Part shown: positions 55,807-64,000 of the stretch, piece by piece | Position numbering within the stretch: the stretch's first letter is position 1 | How the letters are laid out: every line of letters begins with the position of its first letter | NCBI GenBank assembly: GCA_024743115.1 | Contig: JANSXC010000001.1 | Location: forward strand, 181,628-245,627 | Direction of reading: 5' to 3' | Source of the DNA: a bacterium | GTDB taxonomy: Bacteria > Planctomycetota > UBA1135 > UBA2386 | DNA: 64,000 bases | Program-made: the position numbers and the translations under genes | The notes under the pieces: model-generated | Databases searched by the model: none | What the model saw: the letters and a program-made list of their open reading frames with translations, nothing else | What the model was told of the DNA's origin: nothing

Positions 55807-56160
55807 CGTAGGTTGAACGGGTAGCGAATCGCCGGCGACGATTCATCACGCGCCGGACTCTGCGGGGCGCGCCGGGACATGCGCCGTCCGGAGTCGGGGC
55901 CCGTCAACAAATCCAAGAAAAGCAACATCCCGTTGTTTCACCAGGGGCTGGAGTCATGGCACCGAGACTCGCCGCCAAGGCGAACATGCGCTTGGGCTGC
56001 CTGGGTCCGACGCCCAGAGTCCGGAAGCTATGCCGCGAATCCGTGGGGCCTCCATGACGTGCGAGTTTGACCCGCACATTCGTGAGCATTTCTGACTGTC
56101 CGCGGTTCCGGTTGGCGCATGGGCCGGCGAATCAACCGGAACCCAACCCCCCAGGAACCC
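55807..56160. other. Divergent control region of two secreted-protein genes
   Basis: Lies between starts at 55793 (minus) and 56161 (plus). No ORF of note. An AGGA element just before ATG 56161 fits a ribosome binding site. Promoters for both genes are expected here but no clear box could be assigned. Confidence 0.4.
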
Positions 56161-59100
56161 ATGCGCACCTCACTTCCCCGCCTCTGTGGCTTCGCCGCTT
56201 TCGCCATGACGGCTTCGCTCGCGGCCCAGGCCCAAGGCCCGATCTTCTCCACTTTCGGCGCCGGCTGTTCCGGAACAATGCCGCCTGCGGAGTTCACGCT
56301 GACGGGTTCGCCGGTGGCTGGTACGAACTTGCAGTTCGAACTGAATAACTTGCCGGACAACGCCGCGCTCTTGATCTTCGGCTTCAGCAACACGACGTCG
56401 ATCTTCGGCCCGCTGCCCGGTCCGATCGGCAACACGCCCGGCTGCATGCTGCACATCAGCCCGGATATCACGCGGTTCTACCTCACGAGTGGCAATGTGC
56501 TCAGCTACTCGAAGTCGTTGCCGAGTGGAACCGGGGTCCTCGGCACGCGGATTTTCTTTCAGGCGCTCGTCTTCGACAGCGGGCACACTCCGGATGGGTT
56601 CGTCATGTCGGACGCGTTGGAGACGGAGGTCGGTACGACGGGCTGGCCGGCCGCGCACACGGTGGCGAACATGCAGCCCGTCGCGCCGGGCAGCTTCACG
56701 ATGGGCTCGAACACGGCGTTCTATGCCTACGAGCGCCCGGCCCACGCCGTGAACCTCACCGACCCGTACTGGATCGGCCGCTACGAGGTCACGCAGGCCG
56801 AATACGAAGCCGTGATGGGCAACAACCCGTCGTTCCACCAGGGTGGATCGTACGGCAATACAGACGACCGCCCGGTCGAGAACGTGTCATGGACCGACGC
56901 GATGCAGTACTGCGCCGAGCTGACCGATCGCGAGCGGGCTGCGGGTCGTCTGCCGGCGGGCTATGTGTACCGGCTGCCGACCGAGGCGGAGTGGGAATAC
57001 GCATGCCGATCGGGCTCCGGGACCGCGTGGTACTTCGGCAACCAGGGCAGCCTGAACTGTGGGCTCGTAAACACCTCCAACTGCGTCGGCCAGACCCGCG
57101 AGGCCGGCACCTATCCGGCGAACGCGTGGAATCTGCACGAGATGCACGGCAACGTCGGCGAGTGGTGCCTCGATCGCTGGGATAGCAGCGCCAACTACCC
57201 GAGCACCGCGGTCACGGATCCGTACGTCACCGTGGGGGCGGACCGCGTCTACCGTGGCGGCAGCTTCAACATCTCGCTACCGCTGAGCAAGTCGTACACC
57301 CGCCTTCGTCAGCCGCCGACGACGACTCGTTCAGACATCGGCTTCCGTATCGCGCTAGCGCCGGCCAAGGTGCTCGAGACGATGGTGCCGTTGCCGAACG
57401 GCGCGTTCTCCATTGGCTCGAACACGGCCTTCTACGTCGAAGAACGTCCGGCCCACACCGTGAACCTTACGGACACCTACTGGATCGGTCGCTACGAGGT
57501 CACGCAGGCCGAATACCTGGCGCTCATGGGCAACAACCCGTCGTTCCACCAGAGCGGCAACACCAGTAACCGCCCGGTCGAGAACGTGTCGTGGCACGAC
57601 GCGATGGCGTACTGCGCGGCGCTGACGGCACAGGAAGCCGCGGCGGGTCGCTTGCCGGATGGCTACGAGTATCGGCTCCCGACCGAAGCGGAGTGGGAGA
57701 TCGCGTGTCGTTCGGGCACGGGGACCGCGTGGTTCTTCGGGAACCAGGCCAGTGTGAACTGCGGCCTCGTGAACCACAGCAACTGCGTGCAGGGGACGCG
57801 CGACGTCGGGTACTACCCGCCGAACGCCTGGGGGATCCACGAGATGCACGGCAACGTGCGCGAGTGGTGCCTCGACAGCTGGGACGGTAGCGCCAACTAC
57901 CCGAGCGGCGCGATCACGGACCCGTTCGTCGTCGAGGGCACCGACCGCGTCAATCGCGGCGGTGGCTGGCTCTCCCAGCTGCCGTTCACCAAGTCGCACA
58001 CGCGCTCACGCCAGGACCCGTCCACCACGCGTTCCGACACCGGCTTCCGCGTTGCTCTCGCGCCGATCGCGTTGGGTGTTGCCAACATGACCCGTATCCA
58101 GCCCGGCACGTTCCAGATGGGCTCTACCCAGGGCGATCCTGACGAGCAGCCGGTGCACTCCGTGACGATCTCGGAACCGTTCTGGATGGGGCAGTTCGAG
58201 GTCACGCAGGCGGAATACCAGGCCGTCATGGGCACCAACCCATCGTCAGTGATCGGCGCTGATCTGCCCGTCGACAGCATCAACTGGAACCTCGCGATGG
58301 GCTACTGCGCGGCGGTCAACGCGCGCGAAGCGCGGGCAGGCCGGTTGCCCGATGGCTACGAGTACTGCCTGCCGACCGAGGCCGAATGGGAGTATTGCTG
58401 CCGCGCGGGCACCACGACCGAGTGGATCACCGGCACGAGCCTCAATGCCACCCAGGCCAATATCAGTGGTGGGGCCGGCCCGGGTCAGCCCGTCGGCTCC
58501 TACGCGCCGAACCCGTGGGGACTCTACGACATGCACGGCAACGTCGAAGAGATCGTGTTGGATGGCTACGACGGCAACAACTACCCCAGTGGCCCGGTCA
58601 CGGATCCGTACGTTCTCGACGGAATCGGCATGATCGTTCGGGGTGGGAGCTACGGCGCCAACTCGTACAGCGCGCGATCAGCAGAACGCAACGCACGCAG
58701 CTTCTGGAGCACGTTCTTCGCCACGGGCTTTCGCATCGTGCTCGCGCCCAAGCAGGGCGTCGACGGCATGGTGCGAGTTCAGAGCGGAGTGTTCGACATG
58801 GGGTCTGCCGCGGTAGGTGGCGCCGCTGTTCCGGTCCACGGTGTGTCGATCCTTCAACCGTTTTGGATTGGCCAGCATGAGGTCACGCAGGCCGACTACG
58901 AGGCCTTGATGGGCACGAATCCTTCGTTCCATCAAGGGGCCTCGTTCCCCGGCGATGCCAAGCGCCCCGTCGAGCAGGTGAACTGGCACGGGGCGCTGGC
59001 GTATTGCGAAGCGCTGACGGCGCAAGAGGCTGCGGCCGGGCGTCTACCGGACGGCTACGTCTACCGTCTGCCCACGGAAGCGGAATGGGAGTACGGTTGC

Positions 59101-60375
59101 CGCGCTGGCACGACAACGGAATGGAGCACAGGCGTCGCCCTGAACAGCAGCCAGGCCAACTTCGGAAACAACACCGGCGAGACGACTACGGTAGGTAGTT
59201 ACCCGGCGAACCTCTGGGGCCTCTTCGACATGCACGGCAACGTGTTCGAGTGGTGTTTCGACAGCTGGGACCTCAGTCACAACTATCCAGCGGGGCCGGT
59301 CTCGAATCCCTATGTCACCATCGGCGCCAACCGGATCTACCGGGGTGGCAGTTACTACGCCAACCCGGACCTTTGTCGCTCCGCGAGCCGGCAGAGTATC
59401 CATCCCGCGACCAGCGACTACGGCCTGGGATTCCGAGTGGTGCTCGCCCCGCCCCTCTTCAACGACGGTGGGGCGCAGGCGGGTACCGTTGATGCGACCG
59501 GCCAGCCAGGCCACGGCATGGGCTTCACGAGCGAGAAGTCTGGGACCGGTCGCTACCGCGTCACACTCGCGCTGGCGTTCTCTGAACGGCCAGTGGTGAT
59601 CGCGACGATCCTGGGCAACGAGGACAACGCGATCTCGGTGGATGTGCTCGGTGGCAACGTGTTCGAGGTCTATTGCTACGACGTGTCACCGACCACGAAT
59701 CTGAACGCTCAGGACTCGAGCTTCTCGTTTGTCGCGGTTCCGCCTGGCGCTGAGGACCCCCCTTTCGTTGCGGCGGAGAGTGGCGAGGTCGCTGCCTCAG
59801 GAACGAGCGCCGCGAGCAACTTCCAAAGCTTGAGAACCTCAGAGGGCCGCTACCGGTTGAATCAGTTCTCCTCCAGCACTCACGGAATGGTCACTCTGGC
59901 GACGGTGTCGGGCAACGAAGACAACACGATCGCGACGATCCCTGACCCGGTCTTCGCCTCCGAGTACGAGTTCCAGAGCTACGACGTGCATCCGGATATC
60001 GACGAGTATGAACAGGATGCCGGCTTCATGTTCGTTCACGACACCCACTCCACCCGGTTCTGGGGGGTGCCGAAGGTGTCGGGCGTGGTCGATACCAGCG
60101 GTGCGATCATCTCGCCCCCGTTCCCGACCGGGCCGTTCGGCCAACAGTTCACGTGCCAACACGTCGGGACCGGGCACTACCGCATTACTCTCGATCCGGT
60201 TCTCTCGGGCACGCCGGTGATGGTCGCCTCGATCTACAGTGATCAGGACAACGTCATCTCGGTGGAGCCGATCAGCGCGACGGTATTCGATGTCTATTCG
60301 CGCGACGTGGATCCGGACAACAACTTCGTGTCAGAGGACTGCAGGTTCGGATTCATCGCGGTCAGCCTGGAGTAG
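56161..60375 (+). CDS. Secreted protein with shared module, four tandem FGE-like domains and three C-terminal repeats
   Basis: 1404 residues from ATG 56161 (MRTSLPRLCGFAAFAMTASL), signal peptide ending near AAQAQ. Residues about 25-160 are the shared module (FSTFGAGCSGTMPPAEF, NTPGCMLHI). Four FGE-sulfatase (SUMF1-type) domains follow, beginning near residues 170, 404, 639 and 866; each has MGSN or MGS, EVTQAEY, RLPTEAEWEYxCR, MHGNVxEW and RGGS. The two cysteines that bind copper and do catalysis in true FGE, expected just after RGGS, are missing in domains 1-3; domain 4 has only the second (RGGSYYANPDLCRSASR). So these are probably binding domains. Residues 1108-1404 are three 90-residue beta repeats (GTGRYRVTLALAFSERPVV). 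Secreted scaffold or lectin-like role is inferred. Confidence 0.88.
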   Translation: MRTSLPRLCGFAAFAMTASLAAQAQGPIFSTFGAGCSGTMPPAEFTLTGSPVAGTNLQFELNNLPDNAALLIFGFSNTTSIFGPLPGPIGNTPGCMLHISPDITRFYLTSGNVLSYSKSLPSGTGVLGTRIFFQALVFDSGHTPDGFVMSDALETEVGTTGWPAAHTVANMQPVAPGSFTMGSNTAFYAYERPAHAVNLTDPYWIGRYEVTQAEYEAVMGNNPSFHQGGSYGNTDDRPVENVSWTDAMQYCAELTDRERAAGRLPAGYVYRLPTEAEWEYACRSGSGTAWYFGNQGSLNCGLVNTSNCVGQTREAGTYPANAWNLHEMHGNVGEWCLDRWDSSANYPSTAVTDPYVTVGADRVYRGGSFNISLPLSKSYTRLRQPPTTTRSDIGFRIALAPAKVLETMVPLPNGAFSIGSNTAFYVEERPAHTVNLTDTYWIGRYEVTQAEYLALMGNNPSFHQSGNTSNRPVENVSWHDAMAYCAALTAQEAAAGRLPDGYEYRLPTEAEWEIACRSGTGTAWFFGNQASVNCGLVNHSNCVQGTRDVGYYPPNAWGIHEMHGNVREWCLDSWDGSANYPSGAITDPFVVEGTDRVNRGGGWLSQLPFTKSHTRSRQDPSTTRSDTGFRVALAPIALGVANMTRIQPGTFQMGSTQGDPDEQPVHSVTISEPFWMGQFEVTQAEYQAVMGTNPSSVIGADLPVDSINWNLAMGYCAAVNAREARAGRLPDGYEYCLPTEAEWEYCCRAGTTTEWITGTSLNATQANISGGAGPGQPVGSYAPNPWGLYDMHGNVEEIVLDGYDGNNYPSGPVTDPYVLDGIGMIVRGGSYGANSYSARSAERNARSFWSTFFATGFRIVLAPKQGVDGMVRVQSGVFDMGSAAVGGAAVPVHGVSILQPFWIGQHEVTQADYEALMGTNPSFHQGASFPGDAKRPVEQVNWHGALAYCEALTAQEAAAGRLPDGYVYRLPTEAEWEYGCRAGTTTEWSTGVALNSSQANFGNNTGETTTVGSYPANLWGLFDMHGNVFEWCFDSWDLSHNYPAGPVSNPYVTIGANRIYRGGSYYANPDLCRSASRQSIHPATSDYGLGFRVVLAPPLFNDGGAQAGTVDATGQPGHGMGFTSEKSGTGRYRVTLALAFSERPVVIATILGNEDNAISVDVLGGNVFEVYCYDVSPTTNLNAQDSSFSFVAVPPGAEDPPFVAAESGEVAASGTSAASNFQSLRTSEGRYRLNQFSSSTHGMVTLATVSGNEDNTIATIPDPVFASEYEFQSYDVHPDIDEYEQDAGFMFVHDTHSTRFWGVPKVSGVVDTSGAIISPPFPTGPFGQQFTCQHVGTGHYRITLDPVLSGTPVMVASIYSDQDNVISVEPISATVFDVYSRDVDPDNNFVSEDCRFGFIAVSLE

Positions 60376-60539
60376 GCGGGGAGTCGGAGTCCGAAGAGTG
60401 GAGCCCTGGCCGCTCGAGCTCGTGCGGCCGGTGCTCGCGATGTCCGAGCTGCTTCGCCGCCTCGCAAGCGGGCCGTGGTGACCGCGACCGCAGCTGGCAA
60501 CGGACACAGCACGATCTCGGCGTTGTTGATCCGTACGAT

Positions 60540-60629
60540 GGTCACGACGTACCTGGCCTGTTCGGCTGCCGGCAGACCGACGGCGCCGATGGAGAGGGTC
60601 ATGGCCTGTTCGATGAAGTCGCTCTTCAC
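60540..60629 (-). pseudogene. Orphan fragment of the kinase N-terminus
   Basis: From GTG 60629 the minus strand reads VKSDFIEQAMTLSIGAVGLP then AAEQARYVVTIV. This matches the first 30 residues of the three tandem kinases (DFIQQAMDVFLAAVEL, then RxxVxREC), including the GTG start. Beyond about 30 codons the similarity ends and the frame becomes low-complexity Arg/Ala-rich sequence, stopping at 60294. No kinase domain follows. It faces away from the ECF gene at 60740, as if a kinase once paired with it was deleted. Confidence 0.6.
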
Positions 60630-60739
60630 GGTCCGGAGTACGCCTTCTCGGCAGGCGGACTGAGGAGTGTAACCGGCGCCGAGTGCGGGTCCGCCTTCCA
60701 AGGCGGGGCCTGGTTCGCTAACCTGCGCGCCGCACGACG

Positions 60740-61306
60740 ATGAGTGCCGCCGAGGGATCCGGGCTTCCGCGTATGTTGCAGTCACTCGCTTCCGGCGAGC
60801 GGCTCGATACGAGTGATGAGCTGCTGATGCTGGTCTATGACGAGCTGCGCGATGTTGCGCGCGGCATGATCAAGAACGAGCGCCCGGGTCACACGCTGCA
60901 GCCGACTGCGCTCGTGCACGAGGCCTACCTGCGCGTTGCCGGAGGCGACGATCCGCAGTGGCAAGGCCGCCGGCACTTCTTCGCGGCAGCGACCGAAGCG
61001 ATGCGCCGTATCCTCATCGAGCAGGCCCGACGTAAGTCGCGCAAGAAGCGTGGCGGCGACGTCGTGCGCGTGCAGCTCGACTTCGAGGTCGCGATGGAAG
61101 AGCCGAACGACGACGTCGTGCGCGTCGACGAGGTGCTGCAGAAGCTCGAGGCCGCGAAGCCCCACTTGCGCGAACTGGTCAATCTGCGCTACTTCGGCGA
61201 GTTCTCACTCGCCGAGACTGCCGAGTTGCTCGGGCGGTCCGAATCGACGGTCACGCGCGAGTGGCGGTTCGTTCGGGCGTGGCTCAAGCAGGAACTCGCG
61301 GACTGA
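60740..61306 (+). CDS. ECF-type sigma factor, TIGR02999-like
   Basis: 188 residues. The sequence has the hallmark of the planctomycete TIGR02999-type ECF group: LLMLVYDELRDVARGMIKNE, QPTALVHEAYLRV, FFAAATEAMRRILIEQARRK and C-terminal LVNLRYFGEFSLAETAELLG with HTH SESTVTREWRFVRAWLKQEL. In such genomes genes of this group often sit next to Ser/Thr kinases that are thought to control them; here the kinase side is reduced to a fragment on the opposite strand 110 bp away. The start ATG 60740 (MSAAEGSGLPRML) has no strong ribosome binding site; a start at ATG 60771 is possible. The sigma assignment is firm. Confidence 0.92.
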   Translation: MSAAEGSGLPRMLQSLASGERLDTSDELLMLVYDELRDVARGMIKNERPGHTLQPTALVHEAYLRVAGGDDPQWQGRRHFFAAATEAMRRILIEQARRKSRKKRGGDVVRVQLDFEVAMEEPNDDVVRVDEVLQKLEAAKPHLRELVNLRYFGEFSLAETAELLGRSESTVTREWRFVRAWLKQELAD

Positions 61307-61898
61307 GGACGTCAGGCGAGAAGGATGCCGGCCCGAGAGGCTCTGGTCGCCTCTGTCACGCATTCCACCCAGGGAGGTTCCGGGGGCGGAGGTCCGGTCA
61401 CGCCGAATAGCTGCCGCGACCCCGAGTTCGGCTTGAATCGGGGAAATGGTGGCCCTCTTGGCCTCATTCTCGTTCCCGCACGAGCTGCCGCGAATTGGCC
61501 GGTCGTGACAGCCGCGGGGGACAGTCAGAGTTGCAGTTGCGAGTGCGCTGTGCCAAAGGCTTGTCGAGCGCGGAGGGGGGGGCTGCTCGCCCGGTTTCGG
61601 TGAGAGACGTGGTCCTTTGCCCGTCGTCGGCCTATGCTGCGCGATCACCCGGCCGGCTCGTTGAAGACGAGTCGTGCCAAGCTCTGCAGCCCCATCGATC
61701 TCGCGTGATCGCGCGGCGGCGCCTGTGGCCCCTCAGGGTCTCGGGCCTTCTCGGTTTCGGCCTTTCTTGGGTCTCGGTCTTTCTGGGCCGTCGAGTTGTC
61801 GGATTCGTCCGGTCCCCTGTGCGAAGCACTGTCGCCGCGTCGGCGACGGCACCGGTCTCGAAGTCGCAGCAAGCAAGAGACCGAGGACTGAAATCACG
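61307..61898. other. Long intergenic region with pyrimidine-rich leader upstream of the RRM gene
   Basis: No convincing gene. The stretch at about 61735-61800 repeats CTTTCTxGG-like pyrimidine/G patterns (TCGGCCTTTCTT, TCGGTCTTTCTG) just ahead of the RNA-binding protein gene. An open frame at 61495-61902 lacks protein character. The leader may be transcribed with the RRM gene. Confidence 0.4.
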
Positions 61899-62225
61899 AT
61901 GACAGCCAGACTCTACGTTGGCAATCTCTCCTTCCAGACCACCGAAGACTCGCTCCGGAGTGAGTTCGAGCAGGATTCCCGCCAGGTGAAGGAGGTCAAG
62001 CTCATGCTGGATCGCGACACCGGCAGGTCGCGTGGCTTCGCGTTCGTCGAGATGGCGACGGAGGCCGAGGCCCAGGCCGCGATCGAGGCGATGAACGGCG
62101 TGATCCTGGACGGCCGTGAACTGCGCGTCAACGAGGCGCAGGAACGCCAGCCTCGCAGCGGCGGTGGCGGCGGTGGCGGCGGCGGGCATCGCGGCGGTGG
62201 GGGCGGGCGACGCGAGCGCTGGTAG
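61899..62225 (+). CDS. Glycine-rich RRM RNA-binding protein
   Basis: 108 residues from ATG 61899 ([20 protein letters not shown]). Residues 1-80 form one RNA recognition motif: RNP2 LYVGNL and RNP1 RGFAFVEM, with the [20 protein letters not shown] helix-strand between. The tail (about 88-108) is Gly/Arg-rich ([15 protein letters not shown]). This architecture matches the small bacterial Rbp proteins known from cyanobacteria and also found in planctomycetes, which bind single-stranded RNA and often respond to cold. A GAGGA lies 14-18 nt upstream of the start. The 590-bp gap before it is unusually long. The tail ends beside a four-copy 16-bp repeat. Confidence 0.93.
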   Translation: MTARLYVGNLSFQTTEDSLRSEFEQDSRQVKEVKLMLDRDTGRSRGFAFVEMATEAEAQAAIEAMNGVILDGRELRVNEAQERQPRSGGGGGGGGGHRGGGGGRRERW

Positions 62226-62237
62226 GCTGGCCCGCCA

Positions 62238-62295
62238 GCACGCTAGGCCCCAGCACGCTAGGCCACTGGCACGCTAGGCCAGCGGCACGCTAGCC
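62238..62295. repeat. Tandem ~16-bp direct repeat (4 copies)
   Basis: Core GCACGCTAGGCC at 62238, 62253 and 62269 and a shortened copy at 62285, at 15-16 bp spacing. It lies between the convergent RRM and lpxA genes, and its fourth copy supplies the TAG stop of lpxA (62290-62292). Same unit length and position type as the repeat at 36323. Confidence 0.85.
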
Positions 62296-63096
62296 ACGCC
62301 CTCGCGGCGTGCGCTGCCGTGCGAAACCGCGCCGACCGGTGTCGAAGAACTCCAGGAAGCGCCGGCCTTCGGGCTCCACACCGCAGCCATTCGAGGCACG
62401 AGCCGCGGCTGCCAGTTCTCGGATGTTGCCGCGGCTGCGAAACACTGCGTGGAAGCAGCGCTTCAAGTCGGCGAGGGCGCCCGATGCCACGCCGCGGCGG
62501 CGGATGCCAACTAGGTTGAGGCCGCAGATCTCGTTGCGTTCGGCCGCGATCGCATAGGGTGGCACGTCGTAGCTGATCGACGCGTTGCCGCCGATCATCG
62601 CAGATTCACCGATTCGCACGAACTGATGCACGCCAGCGCCGCCGCCTAGGACCACGAAGTCGCCGATGGTCACATGGCCGGCGAGCATGACGTTGTTCGC
62701 CAGCGTGACGGAAGCGCCGACGACACAATCGTGACCGACGTGGCTCTGCGCCATCAGGTAGCAATCCTCGCCGATGGCGGTCACGCCGTCCGGCTTGCTC
62801 GGTTGGTTGATCGTCACGCCTTCGCGCACGACTGTTCGGTCGCCGATGCGAACACCGGCACTTGCGGCGTCGCAGCCGTGGATTTGCGGCAGGCCACCGA
62901 TCACTGCGAAGCTGTCCACGCTGACACCGTGGCCGAGCTCGGTGTTGCCGTGGATCATCGAGTGCGGCGCGAGCCGGCAGTCATCGCCGATCCGGGTTCC
63001 CGCTGCGACGATCGCGTAGGCGCCGATTTCGACGTTGGAACCGATCCTGGCGCCGTGTTCGACGACTGCGGTCGGATGAATGCGGGGCTGGCTCAC
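62290..63096 (-). CDS. lpxA: UDP-N-acetylglucosamine acyltransferase LpxA
   Basis: 268 residues from GTG 63096 (VSQPRIHPTAVVEHGARIG), matching the usual ~262. Hexapeptide repeats fill the first two thirds. The catalytic pair is present in QSHVGHDCVVG (His119 and His122, equivalent to E. coli 122 and 125), followed by LANNVMLAGHVTIGDF, GAGVHQFVRIG and the C-terminal DVPPYAIAAERNEICGLNLV and GIRRRG segment. It transfers the 3-hydroxyacyl chain from ACP to UDP-GlcNAc in the first step of lipid A synthesis in the cytoplasm. Here it stands alone without fabZ, lpxD or lpxB nearby. Its presence shows an outer membrane with lipid A-like molecules. The longer frame reaching 63669 is not used. Confidence 0.95.
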   Translation of the reverse strand: MSQPRIHPTAVVEHGARIGSNVEIGAYAIVAAGTRIGDDCRLAPHSMIHGNTELGHGVSVDSFAVIGGLPQIHGCDAASAGVRIGDRTVVREGVTINQPSKPDGVTAIGEDCYLMAQSHVGHDCVVGASVTLANNVMLAGHVTIGDFVVLGGGAGVHQFVRIGESAMIGGNASISYDVPPYAIAAERNEICGLNLVGIRRRGVASGALADLKRCFHAVFRSRGNIRELAAAARASNGCGVEPEGRRFLEFFDTGRRGFARQRTPRGRG

Positions 63097-63345
63097 GTTG
63101 GTGACGGTGTCTCTTGCCGACCTGACGTGGCCGATCCACAGCAAACTGCGGGCTCGTAGTCTACGCGTTCGTGGCTCGGTGTCGCCGAACTCCGGGGCAA
63201 TCGTCGCCACGAACGTCGCTGCCGGCACCGCTGCGGTGCCCGGCGGTTGCTTACGGCGTTGAAAAGAGCTGACCCTGACAGGACCCGGAGTCGGGCTCAC
63301 GGCATTCTCTGAACCGGTTCTGTGATCGGCGGCAATTTGTCTGCG

Positions 63346-64000
63346 ATGAACGAAACGGAGCTCATTCGGGCCCTGATGGGCGAATCGACGTGGCTTGGAC
63401 GCTTCTCGAGCGCCCTCGTTGCTGGCGCCAGTGCGGACGACCTGGCACAGGAAACCGTGCTGGTCACTCTTCGGCAGCAGGGCGACGGGGGGAGCACTCA
63501 CCGGGCCAACGCCGGGGGCGAGTTGCGACCATGGCTGGCGGGGGTCGCACGCCGGCTTCACCTCAGCCATCGCCGGAGCGAGGCTCGTCGCGGCGCGCGT
63601 GAGCGCGCGGTGGCGAAAGCCGAGGCCACCGCGGCGACTGCCGACGTCGTCATGCAAGCGGAGACCCACCAGCGCGTCGTCAACGCGGTCATGTCGCTGT
63701 CCGAGCCGGCGCGCACGACGATCTTGCTGCGGTTCTGGGACAACCTGCCGCCGCGCGAGGTCGCCGTGCGTATGGGCGTGCCGGTCGAGACCGTGCGGAC
63801 CCGGACGAAGCGCGCACTCGAAACGCTACGAGGCAAGCTCGACGACTCCTTTGGCGATCGCCGTGCGTGGCTCTTGCCGCTGGCTGCGATCGCGCAGCTG
63901 CCGCGAGGCGACGCGGATCACCTCGCAACGAGCTCGAAGGCCGCTACCGTGCCTTCGAAGGGGGCCGCCGCGCTGCTCGTCGGCGGCCTGCTCGGGGTCG
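63346..64000 (+). CDS. ECF sigma factor, probably a membrane fusion (partial)
   Basis: Open from ATG 63346 (MNETELIRALMGESTWLGR) to the right edge. Region 2 includes ASADDLAQETVLVTLRQQ; region 4 includes MSLSEPARTTILLRFWDN and LPPREVAVRMGVPVETVRTR. The last visible residues (KGAAALLVGGLLGV) begin a hydrophobic helix, like the membrane segments of the fused ECF proteins at 14632 and 17848, so it probably continues into an extracytoplasmic extension outside the window. It is divergent from lpxA with 249 bp between starts. The sigma assignment is firm; the fusion is a prediction. Confidence 0.85.
   Translation, partial: MNETELIRALMGESTWLGRFSSALVAGASADDLAQETVLVTLRQQGDGGSTHRANAGGELRPWLAGVARRLHLSHRRSEARRGARERAVAKAEATAATADVVMQAETHQRVVNAVMSLSEPARTTILLRFWDNLPPREVAVRMGVPVETVRTRTKRALETLRGKLDDSFGDRRAWLLPLAAIAQLPRGDADHLATSSKAATVPSKGAAALLVGGLLGV

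Noticed and set aside
56161..60375. Active formylglycine-generating enzyme for sulfatase maturation
   Set aside because: Catalytic cysteines are missing after RGGS and no sulfatase gene is nearby.
61495..61902. Gene upstream of the RRM protein
   Set aside because: Composition is Arg/Ser-rich with no domain or RBS; reads like non-coding leader.

Overview
The window looks like chromosomal DNA of a high-GC member of the Planctomycetota. I infer this from the density of ECF-type sigma factors (six, three of them at the head of long fused proteins), PknB-type Ser/Thr kinases fused to sensor domains (five full or near-full, plus one fragment), formylglycine-generating-enzyme-like (FGE) domains, WD40, PKD, FG-GAP and BNR repeat proteins, and very large secreted proteins. 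No rRNA, tRNA, CRISPR array, prophage or intact insertion sequence was seen. I do not assign a genus.

Layout. 1-8.7 kb (minus strand): a secreted module protein, an ECF sigma factor, a secreted PKD/lamin-tail protein and a kinase-FGE protein cut by the left edge. 8.8-14.6 kb: a divergent pair of large secreted repeat proteins (parallel beta-helix; unrecognised 120-residue repeats). 14.6-20.4 kb (minus): two ECF sigma factors fused through a membrane segment to large extracytoplasmic domains (carboxypeptidase-regulatory-like; ExbD-like plus squalene-cyclase-like). 20.7-25 kb: a lipoprotein divergent from a kinase-TPR gene that overlaps an ECF gene by ATGA. 25.2-32.9 kb: three secreted proteins, one broken by an apparent frameshift, with a perfect bidirectional hairpin between convergent genes. 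33.2-42.4 kb: a small unknown protein, an outer-membrane-type protein, an AbgT-family transporter, a secreted protein with an internal duplication, a VOC/AraC convergent pair and a HEAT-like protein. 42.5-53.3 kb: a decayed gene remnant, a small unknown gene and three tandem kinase-WD40 paralogues. 53.5-60.4 kb: a divergent pair of secreted proteins, one with four tandem FGE-like domains. 60.5-64 kb: a kinase N-terminal fragment, a TIGR02999-type ECF factor, an RRM RNA-binding protein, lpxA and a partial ECF fusion.

Two themes run through the window. First, nine otherwise unrelated exported proteins share a roughly 110-130 residue module, usually C-terminal and twice N-terminal; I know no established function for it and suggest surface attachment or sorting. 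Second, sigma factors and kinases are repeatedly fused to, or placed beside, membrane-anchored sensor domains, which suggests regulation of cell-surface proteins by extracytoplasmic signals. Third-level oddities are two sets of 16-bp tandem repeats between convergent genes, an 18-bp perfect inverted repeat that could bound a small mobile element, and several gene fossils. All family assignments come from reading motifs; no database search was run.
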